From Rhizobium sp. GN54 (lineage in GTDB: Bacteria > Pseudomonadota > Alphaproteobacteria > Rhizobiales > Rhizobiaceae), in NCBI RefSeq assembly GCF_021026345.1, contig NZ_JAJNCZ010000001.1, positions 620,001 to 684,000 on the forward strand: a DNA stretch of 64,000 nt. Direction: 5' to 3'. Positions 9,520 through 21,606 of this stretch are shown piece by piece. The stretch's first letter is position 1. Each line of letters opens with the position of its first letter. The translations under genes were made by a program, and so were the position numbers. Under the pieces are notes generated by a model. The model was not told where the DNA came from. It made no database searches and saw only the letters and a program-made list of their open reading frames with translations.

Positions 9520-10203
9520 ATGAAGATACTGATTGTAGAAGACGATCTGGATGCCGCCGCCTACCTGACCAAGGCGTTCCGCGAGGCCGGCATCGTTTCC
9601 GACCATGCCAGCGACGGCGACAGTGGCCTCTTTCTGGCGATGGAGAACGCCTATGACGTGCTTGTCGTCGACCGCATGCTGCCGCGTCGCGACGGCCTCT
9701 CGCTGATCTCCGAGCTGCGGGCCAGGGGCATCCACACACCCGCCCTGATCCTGTCGGCGCTCGGCCAGGTCGACGACCGTGTGACCGGCCTGCGCGCCGG
9801 CGGCGACGACTACCTGCCCAAGCCCTATGCCTTCAGCGAGCTTCTGGCCCGCGTCGAGGTACTCGGCCGCCGCAAGGGTTTGCCCGACCAGGACATGACC
9901 TACCGCGTCGGCGACCTCGAGCTCGACCGGCTCGCGCATGTCGTGCGCCGTGGCGGCAGGGAGATCCTGCTGCAGCCGCGCGAGTTCCGCCTGCTGGAAT
10001 ATCTGATGAAGAACGCCGGCCAGGTGGTGACGCGCACCATGCTTCTGGAGAATGTCTGGGACTATCACTTCGACCCGCAGACCAACGTCATCGACGTGCA
10101 TGTGTCGCGGCTGCGCTCCAAGATCGAGAAGGACTTCGACCAGCCGCTGCTGCGCACGGTGCGCGGCGCCGGCTACATGATCAAGGACGAGGTTTCCGCC
10201 TGA
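9520..10203 (+). CDS. OmpR-family response regulator
   Basis: This 227-residue regulator has a receiver domain with E7-D8-D9, phospho-acceptor D51, S79 and K101. A winged-helix effector domain (about 125-222) follows, with the closing signature RTVRGAGYMI. It lies one base upstream of a histidine kinase gene and the two clearly form an operon. The pair sits between degP and glnE, as in Sinorhizobium. The controlled genes cannot be read from the sequence; the neighbour degP suggests envelope or metal stress, but that is inference. Confidence 0.9.
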   Translation: MKILIVEDDLDAAAYLTKAFREAGIVSDHASDGDSGLFLAMENAYDVLVVDRMLPRRDGLSLISELRARGIHTPALILSALGQVDDRVTGLRAGGDDYLPKPYAFSELLARVEVLGRRKGLPDQDMTYRVGDLELDRLAHVVRRGGREILLQPREFRLLEYLMKNAGQVVTRTMLLENVWDYHFDPQTNVIDVHVSRLRSKIEKDFDQPLLRTVRGAGYMIKDEVSA

Positions 10204-10204
10204 C

Positions 10205-11650
10205 ATGGTCGCGCCCAAGAAGGCCTCGGGGGTGAAGGCGCTGTTCCGGACCACGGCGGTCCGGCTCTCGGCGCTCTACCTGCTCCTCTTCGCCGCCTGC
10301 GCCGCCTTTCTCGTCTTCTACGTGACTTCGATGTCGCTCGGCCTCTTGCGCGACCAGATCCGCGAGACGGTGGCGCAGGAGGCGACCGAGATCCAGCAGG
10401 TTTACGACCGTGGCGGCATGAACGGGCTGCTGCGGGCGCTGGAGCGCCGCGCCCGCCAGCCGGGCGCCAATCTCTACATCATCGCCAGCCCTTCCGGCGA
10501 GATCCTGGCCGGCAACGTGCTGTCGCTACAGCCGGGCGTGCTCGACCAGGAGGGCTGGACCACGGCGCCGTTCCGATACGAGCGCTACGGCGACGAGGGC
10601 AAGTCGGAGCGCCATGCGGCGCTGGCCGAGGTCTTCCTGCTTCCCAACAGCCTCAAGATCCTCGTCGGCCGCGACCTCGGCGAGCCGGAGAGCTTCCGCG
10701 GGCTGGTGCGCCAGTCGCTGGTCGTCGCGCTCGGCATCATGGGCATCGGCGCGCTGGCGATCTGGTACCTGATCGGCCGCAACGCGCTGCGCCGCATGGA
10801 CCGCATGTCGGATGCGAGCCAGCGCATCATGGACGGCGACCTGACGCAACGCCTGCCGGTGGGCGGCTCCGGCGACGAGTTTGACCGGCTGTCGGAATCG
10901 CTGAACGCCATGCTGGGCCGCATCGAAAAGCTCAACGAGGGCCTGCGGCAGGTCTCCGACAACATCGCCCACGACCTGAAGACGCCGTTGACGAGGCTGC
11001 GCAACAAGGCGGAAGCAGCCCTTGCCGGCAAGACCGAGCCGGCGGAGTTCCGCGAATCCCTGTCGGAGATCATCGCCGAGAGCGACCAGTTGATCCGCAC
11101 CTTCAATGCGCTCCTGATGATCTCCCGCGTCGAGGCGGGCTCGGCGGTCGCCGAGATGGGGCCGGTCGACCTGACCCAGATCGTTGCCGACTGCGTCGAG
11201 CTCTACGAGCCGGCGGCCGAGGATGCCGGGCTTTCGGTGAAGGCCGAGATCGCGCCCGGCGTGCAGGTCACCGGCAACCGGGAACTGATTGGCCAGGCGC
11301 TCGGCAACCTGCTCGACAATGCGATCAAATATGCGGAAGGGACGGACGAGGGGCGCATCGTCGTGCGGCTTGCGCGGGAGGGCGAAGCGGCACTGGTGTC
11401 GGTGGCCGACAACGGGCCCGGCATCCCCGCCGAGCACCGCGCCGATGCGCTCAAGCGCTTCGTCCGCCTCGACAAGAGCCGCAGCAAGCCCGGTACCGGT
11501 CTCGGCCTGTCGCTGGTCGAGGCGGTGATGGAAGTGCATCACGGCACGCTCGGGCTCGACGCCACCATCGGCGAGAACGGGATGGAGCACGGGCTGACGG
11601 CGACGATGCGCTTTCCCGCAGGCGCGGCCGGTAGCACCAGCCTGCCCTGA
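10205..11650 (+). CDS. Membrane sensor histidine kinase, HAMP type
   Basis: The 481-residue kinase has membrane helices at about residues 21-43 and 170-190, with a periplasmic sensor of about 125 residues between them. A HAMP domain (about 190-243), a dimerisation helix with H256 in NIAHDLKTPL, and an ATPase domain with DNGPGIP and GTGLGLSL boxes follow. Its ATG is one base after the regulator stop. The DLKTPLTRLR form of the histidine box is the EnvZ/CusS-like class. Confidence 0.9.
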   Translation: MVAPKKASGVKALFRTTAVRLSALYLLLFAACAAFLVFYVTSMSLGLLRDQIRETVAQEATEIQQVYDRGGMNGLLRALERRARQPGANLYIIASPSGEILAGNVLSLQPGVLDQEGWTTAPFRYERYGDEGKSERHAALAEVFLLPNSLKILVGRDLGEPESFRGLVRQSLVVALGIMGIGALAIWYLIGRNALRRMDRMSDASQRIMDGDLTQRLPVGGSGDEFDRLSESLNAMLGRIEKLNEGLRQVSDNIAHDLKTPLTRLRNKAEAALAGKTEPAEFRESLSEIIAESDQLIRTFNALLMISRVEAGSAVAEMGPVDLTQIVADCVELYEPAAEDAGLSVKAEIAPGVQVTGNRELIGQALGNLLDNAIKYAEGTDEGRIVVRLAREGEAALVSVADNGPGIPAEHRADALKRFVRLDKSRSKPGTGLGLSLVEAVMEVHHGTLGLDATIGENGMEHGLTATMRFPAGAAGSTSLP

Positions 11651-11773
11651 ACCGGTCCTCACCGCATTTTACACCGGCATCGGTTTTCCAGACGCGATCG
11701 GCCTGCTAGAGCAGGATCGGCATCGACCACGGCTTGTCGTCGGAACGGATGCGCGTCGGGGGAGGCGATGACG

Positions 11774-14725
11774 ATGAGCGAGACGGTGCGACTGAGCGAG
11801 ATGGAGGCCTGCCCGATCCGGCCGCTGAGCCAGACGGAGGTGAAGTCTGTTCTCTCCGACCTGAAGGACATCGCCCGCGCGCAGCCGGACGTCGCAACCC
11901 TCCTTGCCACCGAGGGCGCGCTGAAGGACTTCGTCATAGCCGCCCTGTCCCTGTCTCCCTATCTTCGCGACACCGCGCGCGTATCGCCGGACCTGCTGGC
12001 AGCTGCGATCGGCTCGCCGCTCGTGCCGCAGCTTCGCCATGTCATCGCCGACGCGCGGCGCGCCTGGGATCCCGCCGTCCACGAGGACGCCTCCGAGGCG
12101 GCGGTGATGGCACGGCTGCGCCAGGCCAAGCGCAAGCTGTCGTTCCTGACCGCGCTCGCCGACCTCGCCAGGCTGATCGACGGCCGCCGGACCACCGCCT
12201 TCCTCAGCGACTTCGCCGAAGCCGCCGTCCAGGCGGCGATCGACCATCTGCTCCTTGCCGGGCAGTCGGCCGGCAAGCTGGCCCTCAAGGACGCTGCCCG
12301 GCCGGGGGAGGGCTCGGGCCTGATCGTGCTCGGCATGGGCAAGCTGGGCGCGGGCGAGCTCAACTATTCGTCCGACATCGACCTCGTCGTCTTCTTCGAT
12401 CCGCAGGCCGAAATCGCGCGCGACGGGAGTGAGGCGACGGAGACCTTCGCCCGGCTGGTGCGCCGGCTGATCCGGATCATGCAGGAGCGGACCGCCGACG
12501 GCTACGTCTTCCGCACCGACCTGCGGCTCAGGCCCGATCCGGGGGCGACGCCGCTTGCGATCACCGTCGACAGTGCGCTGCTCTACTATGAGAGCCGCGG
12601 CCAGAACTGGGAGCGCGCCGCCTTCATCAAGGCCAAGGCGATTGCCGGCGACGTGCCGGCCGGCGACCGCTTCCTGCGCGAACTCGTCCCCTTCGTCTTC
12701 CGCAAATACCTCGACTATGCGGCGATCGCCGACATTCATTCGATCAAGCGCCAGATCCACGTGCACAAGGGGCATGGCGAGATCGCGGTGAAGGGGCACA
12801 ACATCAAGCTCGGCCGCGGCGGCATCCGCGAGATCGAGTTCTTCGTGCAGACCCAGCAATTGATCGCCGGCGGCCGGATGCCCGCCCTGCGGCTGCGCGC
12901 CACCGAGCCGATGCTGCACGAACTCGTCCGCGCCGGCTGGATCGACGAGACGACCTGCGACGAACTGACGGAGGCCTACTGGTTCCTGCGCGACATCGAG
13001 CACCGGATCCAGATGGTGCGCGACGAGCAGACGCACCTTTTGCCGGAGACGGAGCCGGACCTGAGGCGGATCGCCTTCATGATGGGCTTTGCCGATACGG
13101 CCGGATTTTCCGCAGCACTGGTCGAGGTGCTGAAGACGGTGGAGCGGCGCTACGGCGCGCTGTTCGAGCAGGAGGCGAAGCTCTCGACGGAGGGCGGCAA
13201 TCTCGTCTTCACCGGCCAGCGCGACGATCCGGACACGCTGGAGACGCTGCGCACGCTCGGCTTCCGGCGGCCGGAGACGATCTCGCAGACGATCCGCACC
13301 TGGCATTACGGCCGCTACCGCGCCACCCAATCGGTGGAGGCGCGCGAGCGGCTGACGGAACTGACGCCGGAACTGCTGAAGGTGTTCGGCGAGAGCAAGC
13401 GCGCCGACGAGGCGCTGCTGCGCTTCGACCAGTTTATCTCCGGCTTGCCGGCGGGCATCCAGCTGTTCTCGCTGCTCGGCAACAATCCGCGGCTGCTCTC
13501 GCTGATCGTCAACATCATGTCGTCCGCGCCGCGACTGGCGGAGATCATCGCCGGCCGGCCGCACGTCTTCGACGGCATGCTCGATCCGCGCCTCCTCGCC
13601 GAGCTTCCCACCCGCGCCTATCTGGCCGAGCGGATCGAGGGCTTCGTCGGAGGCGCGCGTCACTACGAGGAGGTGCTGGACCGGCTGCGCATCATTGCCG
13701 CCGAGCAGCGCTTCCTGATCGGCATCCGGCTGCTGACGGGCGCGATCGGCGGCGCCCAGGCCGCCCGCGCCTTCACCCATGTCGCCGACCTGATCATCGA
13801 GGCGGCCCTCGGCGCGGTGAAGCGCGAGATCGAGGCGGCGCACGGAACGTTTCCGGGCGGGCGCGTGGCGGTCCTCGGCATGGGCAAGCTCGGCAGCTTC
13901 GAGCTGACGGCCGGTTCGGACGTCGACCTGATCCTGCTCTACGACTATGACGGCGCAGCCTCGGTGGAATCGGACGGTCCCCGGCCGCTCGACGCGACGC
14001 GCTACTTCGCCCGCATGACGCAGCGGCTGATCGCGGCGCTGTCCGCACCGACCGCCGAAGGGGTGCTCTACGAGGTCGACATGCGCCTTCGCCCCTCCGG
14101 CAACAAGGGGCCGGTCGCGACCCGCATCACCTCGTTTGCGAAGTACCAGCAGGAGGAGGCCTGGACGTGGGAGCACATGGCGCTCACCCGCGCCCGCGTC
14201 GTCTGCGGCGATGACAACCTTGCCACCGAGACCCGCTCCACCATCGCAGGCGTGCTCGGGCGGAGCTGCGACGTCGCCACGATCGCGAAGGATGTCGCGG
14301 AGATGCGGGCACTGATCGACAAGGAGAAGCCGCCGCGCGACATCTGGGACCTGAAGCTCATTCCCGGCGGCCTGATCGACATCGAGTTCATCGCCCAGTT
14401 CCTGGCGCTGGTGGCGCCGGCGCGGGGCGTGGCATTGCCGGAGCAGGCGCTGCCGACCGCCGAAGCGCTTTCGGTCGTCGCACGCGGGCAGATGGACGAG
14501 AACGACCTCGACACGGTCCAGCAGGCGCTGCGGGTCTATTCCGAGATCTCCCAGATCGTGCGGCTGTGCATCGACGGGCCGTTCGACCCGAAGGAAGCGC
14601 CGGCAGGCCTGGTCGACCTCGTCTGCCGGGCGGGCGACTGCCCGGACCTGAAGACGCTGGAGGCGGAACTGCGCCGGCTTTCCAAGGCCGTGCGCCGCAT
14701 CTTCCAGGCCATCGTCGCGAACTGA
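11774..14725 (+). CDS. glnE: Bifunctional glutamine synthetase adenylyltransferase/deadenylase GlnE
   Basis: A 983-residue enzyme that attaches and removes AMP on glutamine synthetase in response to PII proteins. It has the two nucleotidyltransferase domains of the family. The N-terminal deadenylase has GMGKLGAGELNYSSDIDL near residue 185, and the C-terminal adenylylase has GMGKLGSFELTAGSDVDL near residue 700; the metal-binding DxD aspartates are kept in both. I prefer the ATG at 11774 because GGGGAGG lies about eight bases before it, while the ATG at 11768 is only two bases from that site. The gene stands alone and converges with the pleC-like gene. Confidence 0.95.
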   Translation: MSETVRLSEMEACPIRPLSQTEVKSVLSDLKDIARAQPDVATLLATEGALKDFVIAALSLSPYLRDTARVSPDLLAAAIGSPLVPQLRHVIADARRAWDPAVHEDASEAAVMARLRQAKRKLSFLTALADLARLIDGRRTTAFLSDFAEAAVQAAIDHLLLAGQSAGKLALKDAARPGEGSGLIVLGMGKLGAGELNYSSDIDLVVFFDPQAEIARDGSEATETFARLVRRLIRIMQERTADGYVFRTDLRLRPDPGATPLAITVDSALLYYESRGQNWERAAFIKAKAIAGDVPAGDRFLRELVPFVFRKYLDYAAIADIHSIKRQIHVHKGHGEIAVKGHNIKLGRGGIREIEFFVQTQQLIAGGRMPALRLRATEPMLHELVRAGWIDETTCDELTEAYWFLRDIEHRIQMVRDEQTHLLPETEPDLRRIAFMMGFADTAGFSAALVEVLKTVERRYGALFEQEAKLSTEGGNLVFTGQRDDPDTLETLRTLGFRRPETISQTIRTWHYGRYRATQSVEARERLTELTPELLKVFGESKRADEALLRFDQFISGLPAGIQLFSLLGNNPRLLSLIVNIMSSAPRLAEIIAGRPHVFDGMLDPRLLAELPTRAYLAERIEGFVGGARHYEEVLDRLRIIAAEQRFLIGIRLLTGAIGGAQAARAFTHVADLIIEAALGAVKREIEAAHGTFPGGRVAVLGMGKLGSFELTAGSDVDLILLYDYDGAASVESDGPRPLDATRYFARMTQRLIAALSAPTAEGVLYEVDMRLRPSGNKGPVATRITSFAKYQQEEAWTWEHMALTRARVVCGDDNLATETRSTIAGVLGRSCDVATIAKDVAEMRALIDKEKPPRDIWDLKLIPGGLIDIEFIAQFLALVAPARGVALPEQALPTAEALSVVARGQMDENDLDTVQQALRVYSEISQIVRLCIDGPFDPKEAPAGLVDLVCRAGDCPDLKTLEAELRRLSKAVRRIFQAIVAN

Positions 14726-14771
14726 TCCTTCAGGCAGCAAGACGCCGGCGGTCTGATCGCTCTCCCGAGCC

Positions 14772-17120
<2,349 letters not shown>

Positions 17121-17299
17121 ATTCAATATCCTGTTTCTTCTGGTGATTCGAAAACGCCGCCGTCCGAATCTAAGCTAATGAATCATTCGCGATTCGCCTT
17201 GTCCAGAGGAAAAGGTAACGACTTCTTAACCAGTTCTCATCGGTGGGAAGTTGTAGTCCGGCGACGCGCCGCCGCCGGAGGGGGCAAAAGGCTGCGTTC

Positions 17300-19948
17300 T
17301 CAGCCGTTCAGCATCCGCTCGACGATGTCGGAGACGTCGGCCGAGAGCTTGTCCGCCGCAGCGATGCGCCGCAACGCGTTGAGCGCATGCTCGGCGCGAA
17401 CCTCCTCGAGCGCGCGCCAGGAGCGCATCGATGTGAGGATGCGGGCCGCGAGCTGCGGGTTCTTCGGATCGATCTCGAGGATCCGCGAGGCGAGGAAGCG
17501 ATAGCCCTCGCCGTCGGGGCGGTTGAAGCCGGTGGGGTTGGAGAAGGCGAAGGTGCCGACCAGCGCACGCACCCGGTTCGGGTTGTTGCCGTTGTAGAGC
17601 GGGCTCTCCATCAGTCGCTCGACGCGGGCAAGCGCGCCACGGCCGGGGATCGTCGCCTGGACCGCGAACCACTTGTCGATCACCAGCGGGTTTTCGGCAA
17701 AGCGGGCGCGGAAGCTCTCGAGGGCCGCCCCGGTCTCCTGCGCCTCGGGGAAGCGGTGGGCGAGCACGGTCAGCGCGGCACTCAGGTCCGTCATGTTGTC
17801 GGCGTCGGCGAAGGCCCTTGCGGCGCGATCCGGTGTGCCCTCGGCAAGGGCGAGGTAGCCGAGCGCGGCATTGCGCAGCGCCCGCTTGCCGGCACTGGCG
17901 GCGTCCGGGGTGAAGCTGCCTTCGGTGCGGTTGCGGTCGAACAGCGCTGCAAACAGCGCCGCACCCTTGTGGGCGACGACCGAAAGCACGGCCTCGCGAC
18001 CGGCGCGGATCGCGTCAGGATCGTTGTCGCTGCCATGCTCGCGGGCGACGTCCGCCTCGCTCGGCAGCGCCAGGATCTGGGCACGGAAGGCCGGCTCCAG
18101 CGTCTCGTCGCCGGCAACCGCGATCAGCGTCTCGGCCAGCAGCGGATCGACGGTGATCTCGCCGCCCTCGCGAGCCTTGCGCGCCGCCTCGACGAGGTTC
18201 GGCAGCACGATGTCGCCGAATGCCTGCCAGCGGGCGAACAGGTCGGCATCGTGGCGGGCGATGTGGGCGAGATCGGCCGGCGCCTGCTCGAAATGCACGT
18301 TGACCGGCGCGGAGAAGCCACGGTTGAGCGTGACGACGGGACGGCCGGCGATGCCCGAGAACGTGACGGACTGGTTGCGCCCGGTGAGGTGCAGCACGTC
18401 GCCGGTGACCTCGGCGCCCTCGATCGCCGTCGGCTTCGCCTCGGTTCCGTCGGGAAGAAGCAGGCCGAAGCGCAGCGGAACGTGCATCGGCTCCTTGGTG
18501 GATTGTCCCGGCGTCGGCGGCACCAGTTGCTCGAAGGAGAGCGTGAACGCGCCCTTGGCCTGGTCGAAGGCGCTGGAGACGGAAACGAGCGGCGTGCCGG
18601 CCTGGTGGTACCAGAGCGAGAACTGCGTCAGGTCGCGCCCGCTCGCATCCTCGAAGCACTTGACGAAATCCTCGATCGTCGCCGCGTCGCCGTCGTGGCG
18701 CTCGAAATAGAGGTCCATGCCGGCCTTGAAGAGCTGCGGCCCGAGGATGGTCGCGATCATCCGCGTCACCTCGGAGCCCTTCTCGTAGACGGTCGTGGTG
18801 TAGAAGTTGTTGATCTCGCGGTACTTGGTCGGGCGCACCGGATGGGCGAGAGGGCCCGCATCCTCCGGGAACTGCTCCGATTTCAAGTGGCGCACCTCGG
18901 CGATGCGCTTGACCGCGCGCGAACGCTGGTCGGCGGAGAATTCGTGGTCGCGATAGACGGTCAGGCCTTCCTTCAGGCACAGCTGGAACCAGTCGCGGCA
19001 GGTGATGCGGTTGCCCGTCCAGTTATGGAAATACTCGTGGGCGATGATCGCCTCGATATTGGCGTAGTCGGCGTCGGTCGCAATCTCCGGGTCGGCCAGC
19101 ACGTACTTGTCGTTGAAGACGTTCAGCCCCTTGTTCTCCATCGCGCCCATGTTGAAGTCGGAGACGGCGACGATCATGAAGATGTCGAGGTCGTATTCGC
19201 GGCCGAAGACCTCCTCGTCCCACTTCATCGAGCGCTTGAGCGCATCCATGGCATAAGCGACGCGCGCCTCCTTGCCGTGCTCGACGTAGATCTTCAGCGC
19301 CACCTCGCGGCCGGACAGGGTGGTGAACGTGTCCTCGACGACGCCGAGGTCGCCGGCGACGAGCGCGAAGAGATAGCTGGGCTTCGGATGCGGATCGAAC
19401 CAGGCGGCGAAGGCGCGGCCTTCGTCATAGCCGCCGCCGCCGAGGAAGTTGCCGTTCGACAGCAGCACCGGGTTCGTGGCCTTGTCGGCGATGATGGTGA
19501 TCGTATAGGGCGCCAGCACGTCCGGGCGGTCGGGGAAATAGGTGATGCGGCGGAAGCCTTCCGCCTCGCACTGGGTGCAGTAGATGCCGTTGGTGCGGTA
19601 GAGGCCCATCAGCTGGGTGTTGGCCTCCGGGTTGATGAAGGTGGTGATCGTGATCTCGAACGGCGTCTCCGCGGGCAGGTCGCGGATCGTCAGGCTCTCG
19701 GGGGTGGCGTCATACTGGCTGGCGGGAACTTCGTTCTGGTCGAACAGCAGGCCGGACAGCGAAAGCTCGTCGCCGTCGAGCACGAGCGGGGCGGCCGGGT
19801 CGGCGCCCTCCCGGCGGCGGAAGATCAGGCGGGCATCGACCTTGGTGTTGGTCGGGTCGAGTTCGAAGGTCAGGTCGACGCGTTCGAGAACGAAATCGGT
19901 CGGGCGGTAGTCTGCCAGATGGATGATCCGGCCGTTCTCAGTGCGCAT
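17300..19948 (-). CDS. pepN: Aminopeptidase N (M1 family)
   Basis: This 882-residue zinc aminopeptidase has the substrate-binding GAMEN motif (residues 268-272) and the zinc site HEYFH (304-308) with the third ligand E327 about 19 residues later. The four-domain PepN layout, with a long helical C-terminal part, and the length fit the bacterial enzyme. It removes N-terminal residues from cytoplasmic peptides. It lies 179 bases upstream of the pleC-like gene on the same strand, so the two may or may not share a transcript. A very long antisense frame here is a codon-bias shadow. Confidence 0.95.
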   Translation of the reverse strand: MRTENGRIIHLADYRPTDFVLERVDLTFELDPTNTKVDARLIFRRREGADPAAPLVLDGDELSLSGLLFDQNEVPASQYDATPESLTIRDLPAETPFEITITTFINPEANTQLMGLYRTNGIYCTQCEAEGFRRITYFPDRPDVLAPYTITIIADKATNPVLLSNGNFLGGGGYDEGRAFAAWFDPHPKPSYLFALVAGDLGVVEDTFTTLSGREVALKIYVEHGKEARVAYAMDALKRSMKWDEEVFGREYDLDIFMIVAVSDFNMGAMENKGLNVFNDKYVLADPEIATDADYANIEAIIAHEYFHNWTGNRITCRDWFQLCLKEGLTVYRDHEFSADQRSRAVKRIAEVRHLKSEQFPEDAGPLAHPVRPTKYREINNFYTTTVYEKGSEVTRMIATILGPQLFKAGMDLYFERHDGDAATIEDFVKCFEDASGRDLTQFSLWYHQAGTPLVSVSSAFDQAKGAFTLSFEQLVPPTPGQSTKEPMHVPLRFGLLLPDGTEAKPTAIEGAEVTGDVLHLTGRNQSVTFSGIAGRPVVTLNRGFSAPVNVHFEQAPADLAHIARHDADLFARWQAFGDIVLPNLVEAARKAREGGEITVDPLLAETLIAVAGDETLEPAFRAQILALPSEADVAREHGSDNDPDAIRAGREAVLSVVAHKGAALFAALFDRNRTEGSFTPDAASAGKRALRNAALGYLALAEGTPDRAARAFADADNMTDLSAALTVLAHRFPEAQETGAALESFRARFAENPLVIDKWFAVQATIPGRGALARVERLMESPLYNGNNPNRVRALVGTFAFSNPTGFNRPDGEGYRFLASRILEIDPKNPQLAARILTSMRSWRALEEVRAEHALNALRRIAAADKLSADVSDIVERMLNG

Positions 19949-20206
19949 GTTCGGTCCTGCTCGTGTCCTTCGCCTCGTGTCGTTCTAGAGGAACCAGCCA
20001 AGGGGGGAAAGGACGATTGGTCTTCGGCTGGTCCCTTCATATGCGTCCGGGCTTAACATCTCATTGCCGGATGCCTCGCCCGTATGCCTTTGTGCAATTG
20101 ACGGCTGTCATCGATGAAGGGAGTGTGCCGAAGGTTGCCGTCGCTGGCAAGCGGCGGCGGGCGCCGGCCGAATCGACCGGTGCGGTGGCGCGCGCGCGTG
20201 GGCGGC

Positions 20207-21319
20207 CTACTTCTGCGCGGCGAGCATCGCGCGGATCTCCGCGTCGTTCTCGGTCTGCTGGACGACCACGCCGGTCCAGCCGAGCCCGTCATAGTCCTCG
20301 TAGCCGATCGTCCTTGCAAAGGCGACGATGGTGCCGTCGGGGGCATAGTAGCTGCCGCGCATGGCGCCGTTCGGATTGCTGAGGCCGAAGCTGGTGAAGA
20401 CCATCGCGGGGCGGTTCGAGGCGATGACGCGGTTGTCGCCGTCGAGCAGCATCACATGGGTCCGCTCGGCCACGTGCGGCGGCAGGCTGGCCTCCTTCTC
20501 GACGATCGACTGGCCCTGCTGCTGCCAGTCGAAATAGACGCCGAGCGTGCCGAGCAGCCGGCCGTTCGGAAGGCCGCCCTCCCGGATGCCCGTGGCATAG
20601 ACGATCGCATGCCGCCCGTTGTGCAGGTTGCTGGGCTGGACCCGTTCGACTGCGTAGTCGTCGCCGCTCGCCGTTGCCGCAGCCGCCCGGAACCAGTCCT
20701 TGTCGGCAAGGTTCACGCCCCGCACGGAGCTGGCATAGGCGGGATTGGCCGACGCCACCACCCGTCCCTCGGCGTCGGTCATGACGAGGTCGAGGTAGAC
20801 GGTATAGTATTTGGCGATCACCGACAGGCGGGCGGCCGCGGCGTCGAAGGCGCTGCGCCCGGGCTCCTGCAGGGCCTGCCACAGGGCGGGATCGGTGGCC
20901 CACCACCGCACGTCCGCCGTGCGCTCGAACAGGTTGCGCACGATCAGCTGCACCAGCGTCTGCGCCAGGTCGACCAGCCGGACGCCCTCCATCTGGTCGA
21001 CGAGCGATTCCGAGATGGAGCGGCCGAGCGCGATGCGGCCGAGCACGTTGCGTTCGAACTGGTGGGCGATCGTGCTGGAGATGTCGGCCAGCCGCTGGAC
21101 CTCCGAGGCGACGACGGCAAATCCCTTTCCGGCATCGCCGGCGCGCGCCGCCTCGATGCTGGCGTTGATCGCCAGCATCTTGATCTGGCGGGCGATCGAG
21201 CTGTTCTCCTCGCTGAAATGCTCGAGTTCGGTGCCGATTCCCTCCGCGATGGCGCGCATCGTCCGGGGCGTGGCTGAAAGCTGTGATTGTACCTGTGCAG
21301 TCGCGGGTCTGGCGGACAT
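20207..21319 (-). CDS. Soluble chemoreceptor-like protein with a C-terminal Cache sensor
   Basis: About 370 residues with no membrane helix. The N-terminal part holds a short piece of the methyl-accepting signalling helix bundle, including [22 protein letters not shown] and [13 protein letters not shown]. The C-terminal 250 residues read as a Cache-type sensor, with repeated aromatic motifs such as [11 protein letters not shown] and [13 protein letters not shown]. This is reversed from the usual chemoreceptor order, where the sensor comes first and is periplasmic. I chose the ATG at 21319; a TTG at 21403 would add 28 residues. A role in chemotaxis or another kinase pathway is inference. Confidence 0.78.
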   Translation of the reverse strand: MSARPATAQVQSQLSATPRTMRAIAEGIGTELEHFSEENSSIARQIKMLAINASIEAARAGDAGKGFAVVASEVQRLADISSTIAHQFERNVLGRIALGRSISESLVDQMEGVRLVDLAQTLVQLIVRNLFERTADVRWWATDPALWQALQEPGRSAFDAAAARLSVIAKYYTVYLDLVMTDAEGRVVASANPAYASSVRGVNLADKDWFRAAAATASGDDYAVERVQPSNLHNGRHAIVYATGIREGGLPNGRLLGTLGVYFDWQQQGQSIVEKEASLPPHVAERTHVMLLDGDNRVIASNRPAMVFTSFGLSNPNGAMRGSYYAPDGTIVAFARTIGYEDYDGLGWTGVVVQQTENDAEIRAMLAAQK

Positions 21320-21371
21320 GACAATCTCGTGAAGTGGCCGGCGGGCAGGGGCGCCGGTGCGGTGAAATTGA

Positions 21372-21410
21372 TCAAATATTTCTCGATTATGATTAATGCT
21401 CAATATTTGA
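21372..21410. promoter_or_regulatory. AT-rich promoter region with a 9-base inverted repeat
   Basis: TCAAATATT (21372-21380) and AATATTTGA (21402-21410) form a perfect inverted repeat with a 21-base spacer in an unusually AT-rich patch. It lies about 50 bases upstream of the start of the Cache protein on the minus strand and about 200 bases before the EamA gene on the plus strand. It is a likely operator or promoter for one or both. Confidence 0.45.
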
Positions 21411-21606
21411 GAAAGGGTTTATAAATCGTATGATAAAACCATTGCGTGCAAATATTCGCCCGCCCATCAAAACCTTTTCGGGCACATCACCAAATTTGAT
21501 CCCCAATCCCGCCGCCGTCGTATAGGATCGGCGAAATCCTTCCCCCGCCTATGGACGCCGATGCGCTGCGGCCCTGCAGGGCCGCGAACAAGAGACTGTC
21601 AGACGC

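Noticed and set aside
11669-14740. 1023-codon open frame antisense to glnE
   Set aside because: glnE carries both catalytic motifs on the plus strand; the antisense frame has no protein-like features.
17243-20056. 937-codon open frame antisense to pepN
   Set aside because: pepN has HEYFH and GAMEN motifs; the opposite frame is a GC-bias shadow.
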